Source of the DNA: Amycolatopsis cihanbeyliensis
GTDB taxonomy: Bacteria > Actinomycetota > Actinomycetes > Mycobacteriales > Pseudonocardiaceae
Direction: 5' to 3'
Assembly: GCF_006715045.1 (NCBI RefSeq)
Contig: NZ_VFML01000001.1
Coordinates: 6,222,746 to 6,286,745 of the forward strand
Length of the DNA: 64,000 bases
Positions 47,124 through 56,702 of this stretch are shown one piece after another; position 1 is the first letter of the stretch, and the number at the start of each line of letters is the position of its first letter. The notes below the pieces were generated by a model. The model ran no database searches and was not told the DNA's origin. It saw only the letters and a list, made by a program, of their open reading frames with translations. Position numbers and translations under genes: made by a program.

Positions 47124-47311
47124 GGCACCTCCTCTGCGTGGCCATGCCTGGTGGGCGCGATCGCGCGGGAACGTGGGCCTGCGCTCCCGGCGCGTCTGCT
47201 CACCACAGATGAACGATACCGACCGGCTCCCGGTTGTCCTGTTCTGTCAGATGACTGTCGTACACCAGTTGTTCCCTTGCGAGCAAGTATTGAAGAACGC
47301 TACGGTACTCA

Positions 47312-47329
47312 AAGTACTGTGTAGTACTT
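47312..47329. promoter_or_regulatory. AAGTACT-N4-AGTACTT inverted repeat (operator candidate)
   Basis: A perfect seven-base inverted repeat with a GTGT spacer, 43 bp before the LuxR-type start at 47372 and in the divergent gap with tetR. An additional GTACT lies just upstream (47305-47309). The same AGTACTT half-site stands upstream of the paralogue at 44094. Confidence 0.5.
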
Positions 47330-47371
47330 GCACATCGTTACCTGTTCTCGCTGTCCGGAGTGGAGTTGGGA

Positions 47372-49672
47372 ATGGGACCGAGCTCGCCAGAGGCAGTGTT
47401 TCCGGCCGAGTTTCCGGCCGAGCCGACCACCTACCTCGGCCGTCGCCGGGAATTGGCACGGGTCCGGACCCTGCTCGGCACTGGCTCGCCGGTGACGTTG
47501 ACCGGGATCGGCGGGGTGGGCAAGACCCGGCTGGCCGGCCGGGTCGTCGCGGCGGTCGCCGGGGAGTACCCCGACGGCGTGGCGGTGATCGAGCTGGCCG
47601 AACTTCGGGAGCCGGAGTTGCTGGCGGACACCGTGGCCGCGCGGCTGGGGCTGCCCGACCAGCCGGCCCGGCACCGGTTCGGGGCCGTAGTTGACCATCT
47701 GCGGGATCGGCGATTCCTGCTCGTGCTGGACAACTGCGAGCATCTGGTGGCGAGCTGCGCCAGGTTCGTGGCGGAGCTGGTCGCCGCGTGCCCGAAGCTG
47801 AGCGTGCTCGCCACCAGTCGCCAGGCCCTTGGCATCGACGGCGAAGAAGTGCTGCCGGTGCCACCGCTGGCGGTGCCCGGGGCCGAGGATGTCCGATCGC
47901 TCGCCGATCTGGAGTCCTACGGAGCGGTCCAGCTGTTCCTGGAGCGGGGACGTGCGGTGCTGCCGTCCCTGACCGTCACCGACGACAACTACCGCGACCT
48001 GGTCGAGCTGTGCCGCAGCCTGGACGGGTTGCCGTTGGCGATCGAGCTGGCGGCCGTCCGGCTGCGGTCGTTGTCGGTGGCCCAGCTGCGGCGGCGGCTG
48101 GCCACCCCGCTGGCCGTGCTCACCTGGGGCAGCCGTGGTGCCCCTGCCCGGCACCAGGCGCTGCGCGCGCTGATCGACTGGAGCTACGCGTTGTGCTCGG
48201 AGCCCGAGCGGCGAGTGCTGGCGCGCGCCTCGGTCTTTGCCGGCGGGTTCGGCCTCGCCGCGGCCGAACAGGTCTGCGCCGGTGCCGGGGTACGTCCCGA
48301 GGACGTGCCGGACCTGCTGCACGACCTGGCGGGCAAGTCGCTGCTGGTCACCGAGGACACCGGTGGCGAGCCCCGCTACCGGATGACGGAGACGCTGCGC
48401 GAGTACGGTGCCGAACGGCTGGCCGAGGCCGGGGAGAGGGTGCGGGTGACGCGGGAGCACCGGGACTGGTGCGCCGGCCTGACCGCCCGCTACGAGACCG
48501 GGTGGCGCGGCCCTGACCAGGTGGGCTGGATACGCCGGATCTCCCGGGAGCATGCCAACGTCCGGGTGGCACTGGACTACTGCGCCCGCACGTCCGGTGA
48601 GGCCGTCGTCGGTCTGCGGATGGTCAACCGGCTCGACGCCTACTGGGCGGTGTGCGGACTGCTGGACGAGGCGCGCGGGTGGCTGACCAGGCTGCTGGCC
48701 GCGGTGCCGCCGCAGGCTCCGGAGCGCGCGCTGAGCCTGCGGCTGCGGACCTGGTGCGCTGTGCTGCAGGGCGATGTGCCCGCGGCCCTGGCCGATGTCC
48801 GGGCCGGGCGGGAACTGGCCCGGCAGACCGGCGACGAGATCGCCGCCGCCTGCGCCGAGGTCTCCCGTGGACTGGCCGAGTTCTGCTCCGGCACCGAGCC
48901 GGACATCCCGCCCGCCGGCCGGTTCGCCGGCGCGCTGGCCGTGTTCCGCCGGCATGGGATGCGGCCGGGCGCGGACTTCGCCGCGTGCCAGCACCGGCAC
49001 GCCGCCGCGACGACCGGCACCATCGAGGACACCCGGGTGCTGCTTGGTGCGAGTATCGCCGCCGCCGAGGAGAGCGGCGAGCTGTTCTGGCGATCCTGGG
49101 ACTGGTGGGTGCTGAGCCTGGCCGAGGAGTTCTTCGGCGACCCGGGCGCCGCCGAACGGGCCGGGCTGGAAGCCTTCAGGTTGCAGCAGGTGCTGGGCAA
49201 CCGCTCGGCCGAGCCGCACGCGGTGCACACCCTCGGCCGCGCCGCCGCCTGCCGGGGTGACCTGGTCCGCGCGGCGACCCTGTTCGGCATCAGCGGCACC
49301 AGGTGGAAAGCCATCGGCGCCGACCCGCGGCAGTTCGGCCGGTTCACCGAGCACGCCGCCACCGTCGCCGGGCAGGTGTTCGCGGCGCTGGGCGAGCAGG
49401 AACACCGGCGGTACTACCGGCACGGCCGGGGTATGTCGCGCGACGAGGCGGTGCGGTTCGTACTCGGCGAACCGGCAGCGCCGGACAACCCGCTGACCCA
49501 GCGGGAACGCGAGGTCGCCGAGCTGGTCACCAAGGGCATGACCAGCCGGGAGATCGCAGCCGAACTGGTCATCTCGCCGCGGACCGCCACCACCCACGTG
49601 AACAACATCCTCGGCAAGCTCGCCCTCACCTCACGCGCCCACCTCGCCGCCTGGGTAACCGACCGAAGGTAA
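47372..49672 (+). CDS. ATP-binding LuxR-type regulator (paralogue 2)
   Basis: A 766-residue protein with T-T-Y-L-G-R-R-R-E-L near residue 21, Walker A G-I-G-G-V-G-K-T-R, L-L-V-L-D-N-C-E-H-L-V-A-S-C, G-L-P-L-A-I-E-L-A-A-V-R-L-R, a TPR-like region, and the C-terminal LuxR helix-turn-helix (L-T-Q-R-E-R-E-V-A-E-L-V-T-K-G-M-T-S-R-E-I). ATG 47372 is six bases after GGAG and preferred over GTG 47360. It is the paralogue of the gene at 44094. A strong terminator follows 18 bp after the stop. Confidence 0.86.
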   Translation: MGPSSPEAVFPAEFPAEPTTYLGRRRELARVRTLLGTGSPVTLTGIGGVGKTRLAGRVVAAVAGEYPDGVAVIELAELREPELLADTVAARLGLPDQPARHRFGAVVDHLRDRRFLLVLDNCEHLVASCARFVAELVAACPKLSVLATSRQALGIDGEEVLPVPPLAVPGAEDVRSLADLESYGAVQLFLERGRAVLPSLTVTDDNYRDLVELCRSLDGLPLAIELAAVRLRSLSVAQLRRRLATPLAVLTWGSRGAPARHQALRALIDWSYALCSEPERRVLARASVFAGGFGLAAAEQVCAGAGVRPEDVPDLLHDLAGKSLLVTEDTGGEPRYRMTETLREYGAERLAEAGERVRVTREHRDWCAGLTARYETGWRGPDQVGWIRRISREHANVRVALDYCARTSGEAVVGLRMVNRLDAYWAVCGLLDEARGWLTRLLAAVPPQAPERALSLRLRTWCAVLQGDVPAALADVRAGRELARQTGDEIAAACAEVSRGLAEFCSGTEPDIPPAGRFAGALAVFRRHGMRPGADFAACQHRHAAATTGTIEDTRVLLGASIAAAEESGELFWRSWDWWVLSLAEEFFGDPGAAERAGLEAFRLQQVLGNRSAEPHAVHTLGRAAACRGDLVRAATLFGISGTRWKAIGADPRQFGRFTEHAATVAGQVFAALGEQEHRRYYRHGRGMSRDEAVRFVLGEPAAPDNPLTQREREVAELVTKGMTSREIAAELVISPRTATTHVNNILGKLALTSRAHLAAWVTDRR

Positions 49673-49690
49673 CCAGCGCCTGGACATGGT

Positions 49691-49720
49691 TTTGGGGCGC
49701 CCCGGAAGGGACGCCCCAAA
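49691..49720. terminator. Stem-loop terminator after LuxR paralogue 2
   Basis: TTTGGGGCG and CGCCCCAAA form a long stem, extended by CCC and GGG around a GGAA loop with one mismatch. It lies between the convergent LuxR-type and secreted-protein genes and can serve both. Confidence 0.85.
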
Positions 49721-49748
49721 CCGTTGTCGCCGACCGTCGCGGATCTAC

Positions 49749-50357
49749 CTACTTGATCTCGACGGTGCCGAGCGTCCCGTCCTGGTCCGGCGGGTCGAAG
49801 GTGAGCTCGTTGTCGAACTCGCCGAGCGCGCCATCCGTCGCCAGGTGCGCGCTGACGTCCGGGTCGAGCGCGATCTCGGCCGGGCCTGCCGGCACGCCGC
49901 CCGGGACCTGGAACTCCACCGTGCCGTCGGCCTCGAACGTGAACGGCCCCTCCGCGGGCATCTCCAGCGGCACGATGGTCAGCGCGACCGGAATCTGGAC
50001 CGACTGCCCGTCGCTCACGGTGACGGTGATCGAGGCCTTGATGTCGCCGGAGACGTTCTTCGTGCCGACGAGGCGCAAGCCGTCGCCCGCGTTCTGACCG
50101 GCGTCCACATCGATATGCACCGGCGCGGTCACGGTCTCGCCGCGGGTGGCCGACGCCGGGATGTCCGTCTCCACGTGGACGGCCACCTGCTGCTCGCCGA
50201 TGATCGGGAAGCTCCCCTTGTAGGTGAAGTCCTTCTCGACCGGATCGGCGTTCGCCATGCCGGCACCGAAGACGCCCAACGTGGCCGCCGCGACGGCGGC
50301 GAGGATCCCCGTCTTCGCCGCTCGCCTACCGGTCTTCCTTAGCATAGGTGTTGTCAC
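49749..50357 (-). CDS. Secreted beta-rich protein (DUF6801-like)
   Basis: About 202 residues. GTG 50357 is preferred because AGGAA stands six bases upstream; ATG 50345 is possible. A Sec signal peptide (R-R-A-A-K-T-G-I-L-A-A-V-A-A-A-T-L-G then M-A-N-A-D) is followed by a strand-rich mature part starting F-T-Y-K-G-S-F-P-I-I-G, with repeated V-x-V-x-V patterns. It resembles the DUF6801-type exported proteins of actinomycetes, whose function is unknown. No catalytic motif or cysteine pair is visible. It converges on the LuxR-type gene, with the terminator at 49691 between them. Confidence 0.75.
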   Translation of the reverse strand: MTTPMLRKTGRRAAKTGILAAVAAATLGVFGAGMANADPVEKDFTYKGSFPIIGEQQVAVHVETDIPASATRGETVTAPVHIDVDAGQNAGDGLRLVGTKNVSGDIKASITVTVSDGQSVQIPVALTIVPLEMPAEGPFTFEADGTVEFQVPGGVPAGPAEIALDPDVSAHLATDGALGEFDNELTFDPPDQDGTLGTVEIK

Positions 50358-50901
50358 TTCCAGTTCCTTCCTCGATGAATGAACACAGGAGCAGACAAAC
50401 AATCGACGGGAACCAGGTCCCGGGATCTGCCGGTGTCAGCGTAGTTTGAAATTGACCTGCCGCACAAGGATTATTCGGGTTCTTGTCAATCGGTGATGTA
50501 TTCGCCGTCGTGCCGGTCTCATCCGGCTGACAAGTCAGAACAGGTTGGCTGACAGAAAGGCCACGTTTTGTCGGTGTTGCTGTGACAAGAAAGCGGTAAT
50601 GGTGGACAAGCCGGAACGGTCCGAAGGCGTAGCTGCTGATCACGCCCCCCAGTTGAGCTGGGAAAACTATGGTGAGGAAGGGGTCATACATACCCCAATA
50701 CGTAGTTCTACGGATGTCCGTCAACCGACCGAAGGCGCATCATAGGTTCCCCTGCGAGCAAGGAAGCGGAGAACGGAAATACGGGTATTGGTAGTTCCGT
50801 CGTGCTGGCCGCGGACATGGCGTAAATGACCATCCGGCGGGCAGGAGCCACGGCGGCAACCCCGCTAGATAACCTTACGTCTCTCATGATGGAGAATGGT
50901 C
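50358..50901. other. Intergenic region without recognised gene
   Basis: A 544 bp gap between the divergent secreted-protein and lipase genes, with lower GC than the genes. A 132-codon minus-strand frame (50326-50724) crosses it but overlaps the next gene's start and resembles nothing known. The lipase ribosome site GGAGA lies at 50891. Confidence 0.45.
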
Positions 50902-52131
50902 ATGTCAATTTCGGTTCGACGTGGGCTTACCGCCGTACTGACGTCGGTGACCGTCACGGTGGCGCTGGTTGCCGGGGCGCCCGCGGCAGGCGCCGACGAG
51001 GCGTTCTACACTCCACCGTCGCCGCTGCCGGCCGGGCAGGACGGTGATGTGATCAAGTCGCAGCCGTCGTTCATCCTCGGTTCGAAGGCGACCCGGATCA
51101 TGTATCTGAGTCGGGACTCGAAGGGTGAGGCGATTCCGGTGACCGGCACGGTGATGGTGCCGGACAGGGCGTGGACCGGGGGTGGCCCGAGGCCGATCGT
51201 GGCCTACGCGCCGTTCACCGCGGGTCTTGGTGACAAGTGTGCGCCGTCCAAGACCATGGCGGGCGAGGGGGAGGGCGACGCCTCCTCGCTGTTCCAGAGT
51301 GGGTTTGTCAACGCCTTGCTGGAGAAGGGGATCGCGGTAGCGCAGACCGATTACGAGGGTCTGGGGACTCCTGGGGACCACACCTATGTGATGCGGGGGG
51401 CTCAGGCGCACGCGGTGCTTGATGTGATCCGCGCGGCGCAGCGGTTGCCGGACACCGGTCTGCCCGCGGATGGGCCGGTAGGGATCACGGGGTACTCGCA
51501 GGGTGGTGGTGGCTCGGCCGCGGCGGTCGAGTTGGCCCCGAGCTACGCACCCGAGCTCGATATCCGGGGCGCCTATGTCGGCGCGGCACCGGCGGACCTG
51601 GCCGTGTTGGCCAAGTCGTTGGACGGTTCGTATGCCGTGGCGTTCCTGGGCTTCGCGCTGGTGGGGTTGAACACCGCGTACCCGGAGACGGAGATTCTGA
51701 CCAAGCTTGCCAACGAGAAGGGCAAGGAGCTGTACAACACCGCAAGGGACATCTGCACGATGGAGGCGCTGCTCAGGTACCCGTTCTCGCGGACGCGCGA
51801 CTTCACCAGGGACGGGCGGCCGGTGTCGGCGTATCTCGACGAGGAGCCGTTCAGGTCCATCATGGCGGAGGTGAAGATCGGTAACCGGAAGCCGGAAGCC
51901 CCGGTACTGGTCGAGCACGCCTCGAACGACGACATCGTGCCCTACGGCCAGGGTAGGCAGATGGCCGAGGACTGGTGTGGCAAGGGCGCCACCGTGCAGT
52001 TCGAAGACCTGCCGGCCACTCCCGCTTTCGCGCACGTCGGAGCGCTTCCGGCGGCCATGGACAACTCCGCGAACTGGCTGGCCGACCGGCTGTCCGGCAA
52101 GCCCGCGACCGACAACTGCGGGCAGTTCTGA
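50902..52131 (+). CDS. Secreted lipase (LIP family)
   Basis: A 409-residue secreted alpha/beta-hydrolase. A Sec signal peptide (R-R-G-L-T-A-V-L then A-G-A-P-A-A-G-A-D-E) is followed by the hydrolase core: T-D-Y-E-G-L-G-T-P-G (oxyanion and lid region), the nucleophile elbow G-Y-S-Q-G-G at about residue 196, a late E-H-A-S-N-D-D-I-V-P (acid) and F-A-H-V-G (catalytic His). This matches the secretory lipase family. Two ATGs occur; 50902 has the better spacing from GGAGA. It probably hydrolyses triacylglycerols or esters outside the cell. No link to the cluster is apparent. Confidence 0.87.
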   Translation: MSISVRRGLTAVLTSVTVTVALVAGAPAAGADEAFYTPPSPLPAGQDGDVIKSQPSFILGSKATRIMYLSRDSKGEAIPVTGTVMVPDRAWTGGGPRPIVAYAPFTAGLGDKCAPSKTMAGEGEGDASSLFQSGFVNALLEKGIAVAQTDYEGLGTPGDHTYVMRGAQAHAVLDVIRAAQRLPDTGLPADGPVGITGYSQGGGGSAAAVELAPSYAPELDIRGAYVGAAPADLAVLAKSLDGSYAVAFLGFALVGLNTAYPETEILTKLANEKGKELYNTARDICTMEALLRYPFSRTRDFTRDGRPVSAYLDEEPFRSIMAEVKIGNRKPEAPVLVEHASNDDIVPYGQGRQMAEDWCGKGATVQFEDLPATPAFAHVGALPAAMDNSANWLADRLSGKPATDNCGQF

Positions 52132-52369
52132 CACACGGACCGTGCGGTGGTGCCGGGCACCAGCATTCCCTGCCCGGCCCGGCGCCACCACGCGGTGCTG
52201 TTCGCCGCCTCCGCGGTGACGATCGAACGACGCTCCCCGCCCGCTGGTGGCGGTGGGTGCCGACCTGGCCGGTGTACGCGCTGTCCGTGCCACTGATGAT
52301 CTACCGCGCGCTGCCGGTACGCCCGGCGACCGCGGACTGCCCGGAGCGTACGGCCCGGAACGCGGATAC

Positions 52370-52812
52370 TGGTACACCGGCCACCCGCCGGACAGCACCA
52401 CACAGGTGCTCTACGTCGGTGGCGAGGCGGCCTGGTTGCGCCAGTTCTTCGGTGAGGTCAGCCAGGTGTCCACCGTGCGGCTGGAGCTGGACCGGTTCGT
52501 ATTGACGCAGTACGCGAATATCGATGGCACGGTCAGAGTCGGCGACACCATGCAAGCCTACGGTTGGGGCAGGACCAGAACGGAAACATGCAGACCCGGT
52601 TGAAGGTGGCGAACGTGAAGGTGACCTCCGCATCCGGCGGGAGGGTCCGCGCCGATCGCATCGGCGGCATGCTCGGCCGCGGCGATTCGGGAGGCCCTGC
52701 CATGGTTAACGGTAAGCAGGTCGGGGTGAACGTCGCGGTCGCAGGGGGCAGCTCGCTCCATGACCACATCGGCACTTGTCGCGGCTGGATCAGGTCGACA
52801 TCCGGCGTGTAA
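52370..52812 (+). pseudogene. Decayed trypsin-like serine protease
   Basis: Two frames together give the second half of a chymotrypsin-fold protease. The first contains V-G-D-T-M-Q-A-Y-G-W-G near 52560; a one-base shift then leads to a frame with L-K-V-A-N-V-K-V and the catalytic G-R-G-D-S-G-G-P (Ser codon at 52687) followed by G-K-Q-V-G-V. The His part is not recognisable, and the place of the catalytic Asp reads S-T-V-R-L-E-L. It is broken by loss of the 5' half and a frameshift, and ends 8 bp before the convergent peptidase gene. Confidence 0.65.
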
Positions 52813-52820
52813 CGGTCCGG

Positions 52821-54410
52821 TCAGGACCTCGTGGGCAGCAGAGCCCTGAGCAGGTCGAGTACGGTCGAAGGATCGTCGAGACGGCGCTTGTCGAGGCGGG
52901 ACCGGGGCATGCGGACGAGCTCGAGGGTGGCGTCGGTGAACGCGATGGCCTGACGTCGGATGACCGCGGTATCGACGAAGCGCATCGTCGGCATGCCGGC
53001 ATTGAGCAGGTAGGTCGGCCCGCTGATGTACTGCAACGACGGCAGGCCGGCGGTGCGCCAGAGCGGTTCACCGTCGCCGGGCCACCAGAATCCGCTCGGC
53101 GAGGAGAGCGTGGGGTCGGGCTTGAACGGCCGCAGCACACGGTTGTCGCCGATCCGCTGACGGTCCTGCGCGCGCCGCCCGGCCTTGACCATCTCGACGT
53201 GCGGGGAGGAGAACACGACGCCCGGCTCGTAGCCGGGCGCGATCTCGTACTCGCCGTCGGGGCCGGGCAGCCACGGGCGCGCGCCGAGGTGTTCCAGGCT
53301 CATCGCGGCGGCGGTGCGCGCCACGAGGTCGTCGGCGTGCCGGCGCAGGAACTCCGTGGTTCCCGGCGACGTGCCCGCCAGATGCCCGGTGCTCATCAGC
53401 ACGAGGATCGAGCGCGGCAGCTCGTCGCGGGGGATTCGTGCGAGGTACTGCGCTATCGCGAGGATCGCTTCCGGCCCGTTCTCCTCGAGACCGTGCGTAC
53501 CGTCCGTGTGCGAGGACAGCACGACCAGCTCGTCGGAGGCGCCGGGGATGACGCCGTACACGTTCGGCGTGGTCATCGTACGCACGCCGGCCTCGAGCTT
53601 CAACCGCGCCTTTCCGCCAGCCAGCGCCACCTTCCGCAGGCCGGCGCCGGTGTTTCGGTCGACGTACAGCGCGGGAAGGTCGCGGACCACCCCGTCGTAG
53701 GGCGCGTACCGGCCGCGGGCCGCCTCGGCGGGTTCGTCGAGCACCACGATCAAGCCGACCGCACCCGCCGCCTCGAACGCCGACATGGTGTCGATCAGTG
53801 ACTCGGTGGACAGCCACGGCCGGGCGTAGAGGTCGAGAGGGTTGTAGCCGGGCGCATGGCGCGGTTGCAGCGGGGCGTCCCAGTCGATCACGTCCAGCAG
53901 GAGGTACGGCAGCGGTGGGGATGCGACACTCACGATCCCGATCGTGCCCGGCATCGGAATGGCACACAGCCGGGCGGTGACGCCGTCCGGTCCGGTGTCG
54001 CCCGAGTACGGTAGATACCCCGCAACCTCGACCGGCCCGGCTTCATGGCCGCCGACCACGTCGAGACTCCAGCTCGACGGTTGCCAGCGGTCGAACGGCA
54101 CGCCTTCGGCCGTGACCGCGCTGATGCCGACGCGCTCCATCCGCGCGGCGAGGCCGTCGACATAACCGTGGTGGGCCGTACTGCCGGTGGCGCGCAGGCC
54201 GATGCCGTCCGCGGCCTCCTGCCATTCGTGGATCTGCCACCGGGGCATGAACTTCGCCGGGTCGACGGCGCGGGCCGCGGCGCCGGTGATCGGACCGCGC
54301 GGCCAGCCACGGCCCGCGGCACGGGCCGCCGGCGTCAGCAGCGCGCCCGCACCGAGAGCGAGCCCGCCGGCCAGCAGGCCGCGGCGGGAGACCCTGTTCG
54401 TCGGTGTCAT
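52821..54410 (-). CDS. Tat-exported M28-like peptidase with PA domain
   Basis: A 529-residue exported protein. The N-terminus N-R-V-S-R-R-G-L-L-A-G-G is a twin-arginine signal, with processing after about A-R-A-A. A protease-associated-like insert lies in the middle, and the C-terminal half has L-S-S-H-T-D-G-T-H-G-L-E-E-N-G-P, which recalls the zinc-binding H-x-D and E-E of M28 aminopeptidases, and S-L-E-H-L-G further on. The first metal motif is present, but later ligands are less clear, so it may be a diverged or inactive member. GGGAG precedes the ATG. Confidence 0.7.
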   Translation of the reverse strand: MTPTNRVSRRGLLAGGLALGAGALLTPAARAAGRGWPRGPITGAAARAVDPAKFMPRWQIHEWQEAADGIGLRATGSTAHHGYVDGLAARMERVGISAVTAEGVPFDRWQPSSWSLDVVGGHEAGPVEVAGYLPYSGDTGPDGVTARLCAIPMPGTIGIVSVASPPLPYLLLDVIDWDAPLQPRHAPGYNPLDLYARPWLSTESLIDTMSAFEAAGAVGLIVVLDEPAEAARGRYAPYDGVVRDLPALYVDRNTGAGLRKVALAGGKARLKLEAGVRTMTTPNVYGVIPGASDELVVLSSHTDGTHGLEENGPEAILAIAQYLARIPRDELPRSILVLMSTGHLAGTSPGTTEFLRRHADDLVARTAAAMSLEHLGARPWLPGPDGEYEIAPGYEPGVVFSSPHVEMVKAGRRAQDRQRIGDNRVLRPFKPDPTLSSPSGFWWPGDGEPLWRTAGLPSLQYISGPTYLLNAGMPTMRFVDTAVIRRQAIAFTDATLELVRMPRSRLDKRRLDDPSTVLDLLRALLPTRS

Positions 54411-54665
54411 CGGATCGGCTCCCTTGTCTGTCGAGCCCGCAGGTGATGATCACGAGGCGAATTTCCCGGAACCCGGCCGAGCCTGACTGATCCGGACGTC
54501 GTCGGCATCGGTATCTCCACGTACGTACGTACGTAGCCGGAGCACTTGTCACAGCGCTGACACTCGCCCGCGACAGTTTCCTACTTGCTGGTAGCAATTG
54601 GGTGAGAATGGTTCCGGAGTCTCGTGCGCGGGTGAAACACTGCGGTCACGTGGTGGGAGGTGGCC

Positions 54666-56702
54666 ATGAACGCAGCATCGACGGCCGAGTACCCGGACAG
54701 TCGACTACGCACACCGGAACCGGTGGGCAAGGCGCTGCACCCGGCTGTCCGGGACGGTTTGTTCGGGTCGGTCGCGCTGCTGTGTGGCGGGGCGTTTCTC
54801 GTGCTGTACCTGGGTAGTGGAGCGACCAACTGGTGGTTCGCGTGGACGGTGGCGAGTCCGCTCACGGCCACCACGCTCGGTGCTGGTTTCGGCGCCGCGT
54901 TCGTATTGTTCGTGCTGGCCGCTCTGGAACCGGACTGGGCGAACGCCCGGATCGCCGGTTCGGCCCCGCTGGTCCTGGCCGGTGGCATCCTGCTCGCGGT
55001 CGCCCTTGATGGTGCGGAGCTGAACCCGGCTCATGACCTCACCGTTGCCGGGGTGTCGTTCAGTATGCCCGTCGCGGACGTGTGGCTGCTCGGCCTGGGC
55101 CTCGGGCTGCTGGTCACGGTGCTGACGGTGCCGGTTCAGCTCGCTCGCCGGGTCGAGGTCGAGGGTGGCGGGCGCACTGCGCCGATGCCGGGATGGGTCC
55201 GCGTCATCGCCGGGATCGAGGGTACCGGGCTGGTTGCGGCCGGGGCGGTGTGCTTCGCCCGCCCCGAGCTGGCCGGGTCGTGGTGGCCGTGGCCGGTGGG
55301 CGTGCTCGATTTGCGGGTGCTGTGCGTGCTGACGGTCACCGTGGGCGTGCTGATCGTGCACGCCACCGTTGACGGCGACCTGCGGCGCACTGCGGTGGGG
55401 TTGGCCGCGCTGGTCGCGTTCGGGGTGCTCGTGCCTGCTGGTGTGCTGTTCCATGCGGATGACCTCCGCTGGCCCGCGCCGTCGGCGTGGTTCTTCCTGG
55501 CCACTGTGGCGATCCTGCTCGGCACCGGCGCGATCGGCCTGCTGCTGCTCGCCTTGCTGCGGGTGGCGCTGCCGGTGCTGACCGCGGTGACGGGCGCCGG
55601 GTCCGACGTGCCGCCGTCGACCGCACGGCTGGCGGAGCTGGCACGGAAGGCGCGGTCACGGATCACGCCACATGCCGACCACGGCTTCTTCGGCCCGGAC
55701 TCGGTGGCCTGGAAGGTCTGGTCATACCCGACCTCGCTCACCGTGGGCTTCCAGCGCGCGGTCGTGGTCGAGGAGCTCGAGCCCGGGCTGGTGGCCTCCG
55801 TGGACGCGACGAAGGCGATCCGAACCCGGCCGCGTGCCCGTTACGACCGCACGCTGCGGTACTTCGCGATGGTGGCCTTCGCCAGCACCCGGGACACGAT
55901 GAAAGCCGCCGACGTGCTGGTCAAGATCCATTCGGTCGGCATTGGTATCGAGCCGGCCAGCGGCAAACCGTACGACGCCAACGACCCCGAGTCGCAGCTG
56001 TGGATTCACCTGACCGCCTGGCACTCGATCCTCTACGCCTACGAGAAGTACGGTCCCGGCAAGCTCGGCCCGGCCGAGGAGGCCCGCTACTGGGCGGAAT
56101 GTGCTGCCGCCGCCGAGCTCCAGACCTGCGACCCCGCCGACGTCCCGCGCGACCGCGCCGGCGTGCGCGCCTACTTCGAGCGGATGCGCCCCCGGCTGGT
56201 CGGCTCCCCGGTGGCACGTTCCACAATGGACCACCTGTTGCACGCCGAGGTGATGCTGCCCCCGATGCCGCTGGTGCACTGGCCGGCGACCGTGGTCGTA
56301 ACCGGTGCCCTGCGCGTGGCGACCATCGCGTCGATGCCGCGCTGGATGCGCGACATGGCGGGCATCCAGCAGAGCCGCCTGCTGGACGCGCTGATCGTGC
56401 CGGTCATGCGGCTCTCCTTCCGGCTGATCCGGACCAGCCGCTGGCTCCAGCTGGGCGCGCTGCACCTGCTGTCCCCGTCGACCACGCCTGTCGTGGCACC
56501 GATCCTGTTCGGCGTCCCGGCCACCACTCCCGAGACGCTGACCCCCGCGGAAGCCCGGGACCGCTACGGCTACCCCAAGCCCGCACAGGCCCACCTGGAA
56601 CTGCGCGCCAGACAACACCGGCGGGTATTCACCGAGCGCCAGGCACCCAGCGACACGGGCCTGGCCGAGTCCGAAGAAGTCCTGGGAACCCGCAGACGAT
56701 GA
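54666..56702 (+). CDS. MpaB/DUF2236 oxygenase fused to membrane domain
   Basis: A 678-residue protein. Residues about 40-315 form a seven- or eight-helix membrane domain. From about 330 (D-H-G-F-F-G-P-D-S-V-A-W-K-V) it is a complete DUF2236 domain with R-Y-F-A-M-V-A-F-A-S-T-R-D-T-M, V-K-I-H-S-V-G-I, and L-W-I-H-L-T-A-W-H-S-I-L-Y-A-Y. Relatives include Lcp and MpaB, haem oxygenases on isoprenoids, but many actinomycete members are uncharacterised. ATG 54666 follows GGGAGG. It is the second DUF2236 gene in the window, but about 25 kb from the prenyl genes, so a link to the cluster is doubtful. Confidence 0.75.
   Translation: MNAASTAEYPDSRLRTPEPVGKALHPAVRDGLFGSVALLCGGAFLVLYLGSGATNWWFAWTVASPLTATTLGAGFGAAFVLFVLAALEPDWANARIAGSAPLVLAGGILLAVALDGAELNPAHDLTVAGVSFSMPVADVWLLGLGLGLLVTVLTVPVQLARRVEVEGGGRTAPMPGWVRVIAGIEGTGLVAAGAVCFARPELAGSWWPWPVGVLDLRVLCVLTVTVGVLIVHATVDGDLRRTAVGLAALVAFGVLVPAGVLFHADDLRWPAPSAWFFLATVAILLGTGAIGLLLLALLRVALPVLTAVTGAGSDVPPSTARLAELARKARSRITPHADHGFFGPDSVAWKVWSYPTSLTVGFQRAVVVEELEPGLVASVDATKAIRTRPRARYDRTLRYFAMVAFASTRDTMKAADVLVKIHSVGIGIEPASGKPYDANDPESQLWIHLTAWHSILYAYEKYGPGKLGPAEEARYWAECAAAAELQTCDPADVPRDRAGVRAYFERMRPRLVGSPVARSTMDHLLHAEVMLPPMPLVHWPATVVVTGALRVATIASMPRWMRDMAGIQQSRLLDALIVPVMRLSFRLIRTSRWLQLGALHLLSPSTTPVVAPILFGVPATTPETLTPAEARDRYGYPKPAQAHLELRARQHRRVFTERQAPSDTGLAESEEVLGTRRR

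Noticed and set aside
50326..50724. 132-codon minus-strand frame in the gap before the lipase
   Set aside because: It overlaps the start of the secreted-protein gene, has no ribosome site and resembles nothing.
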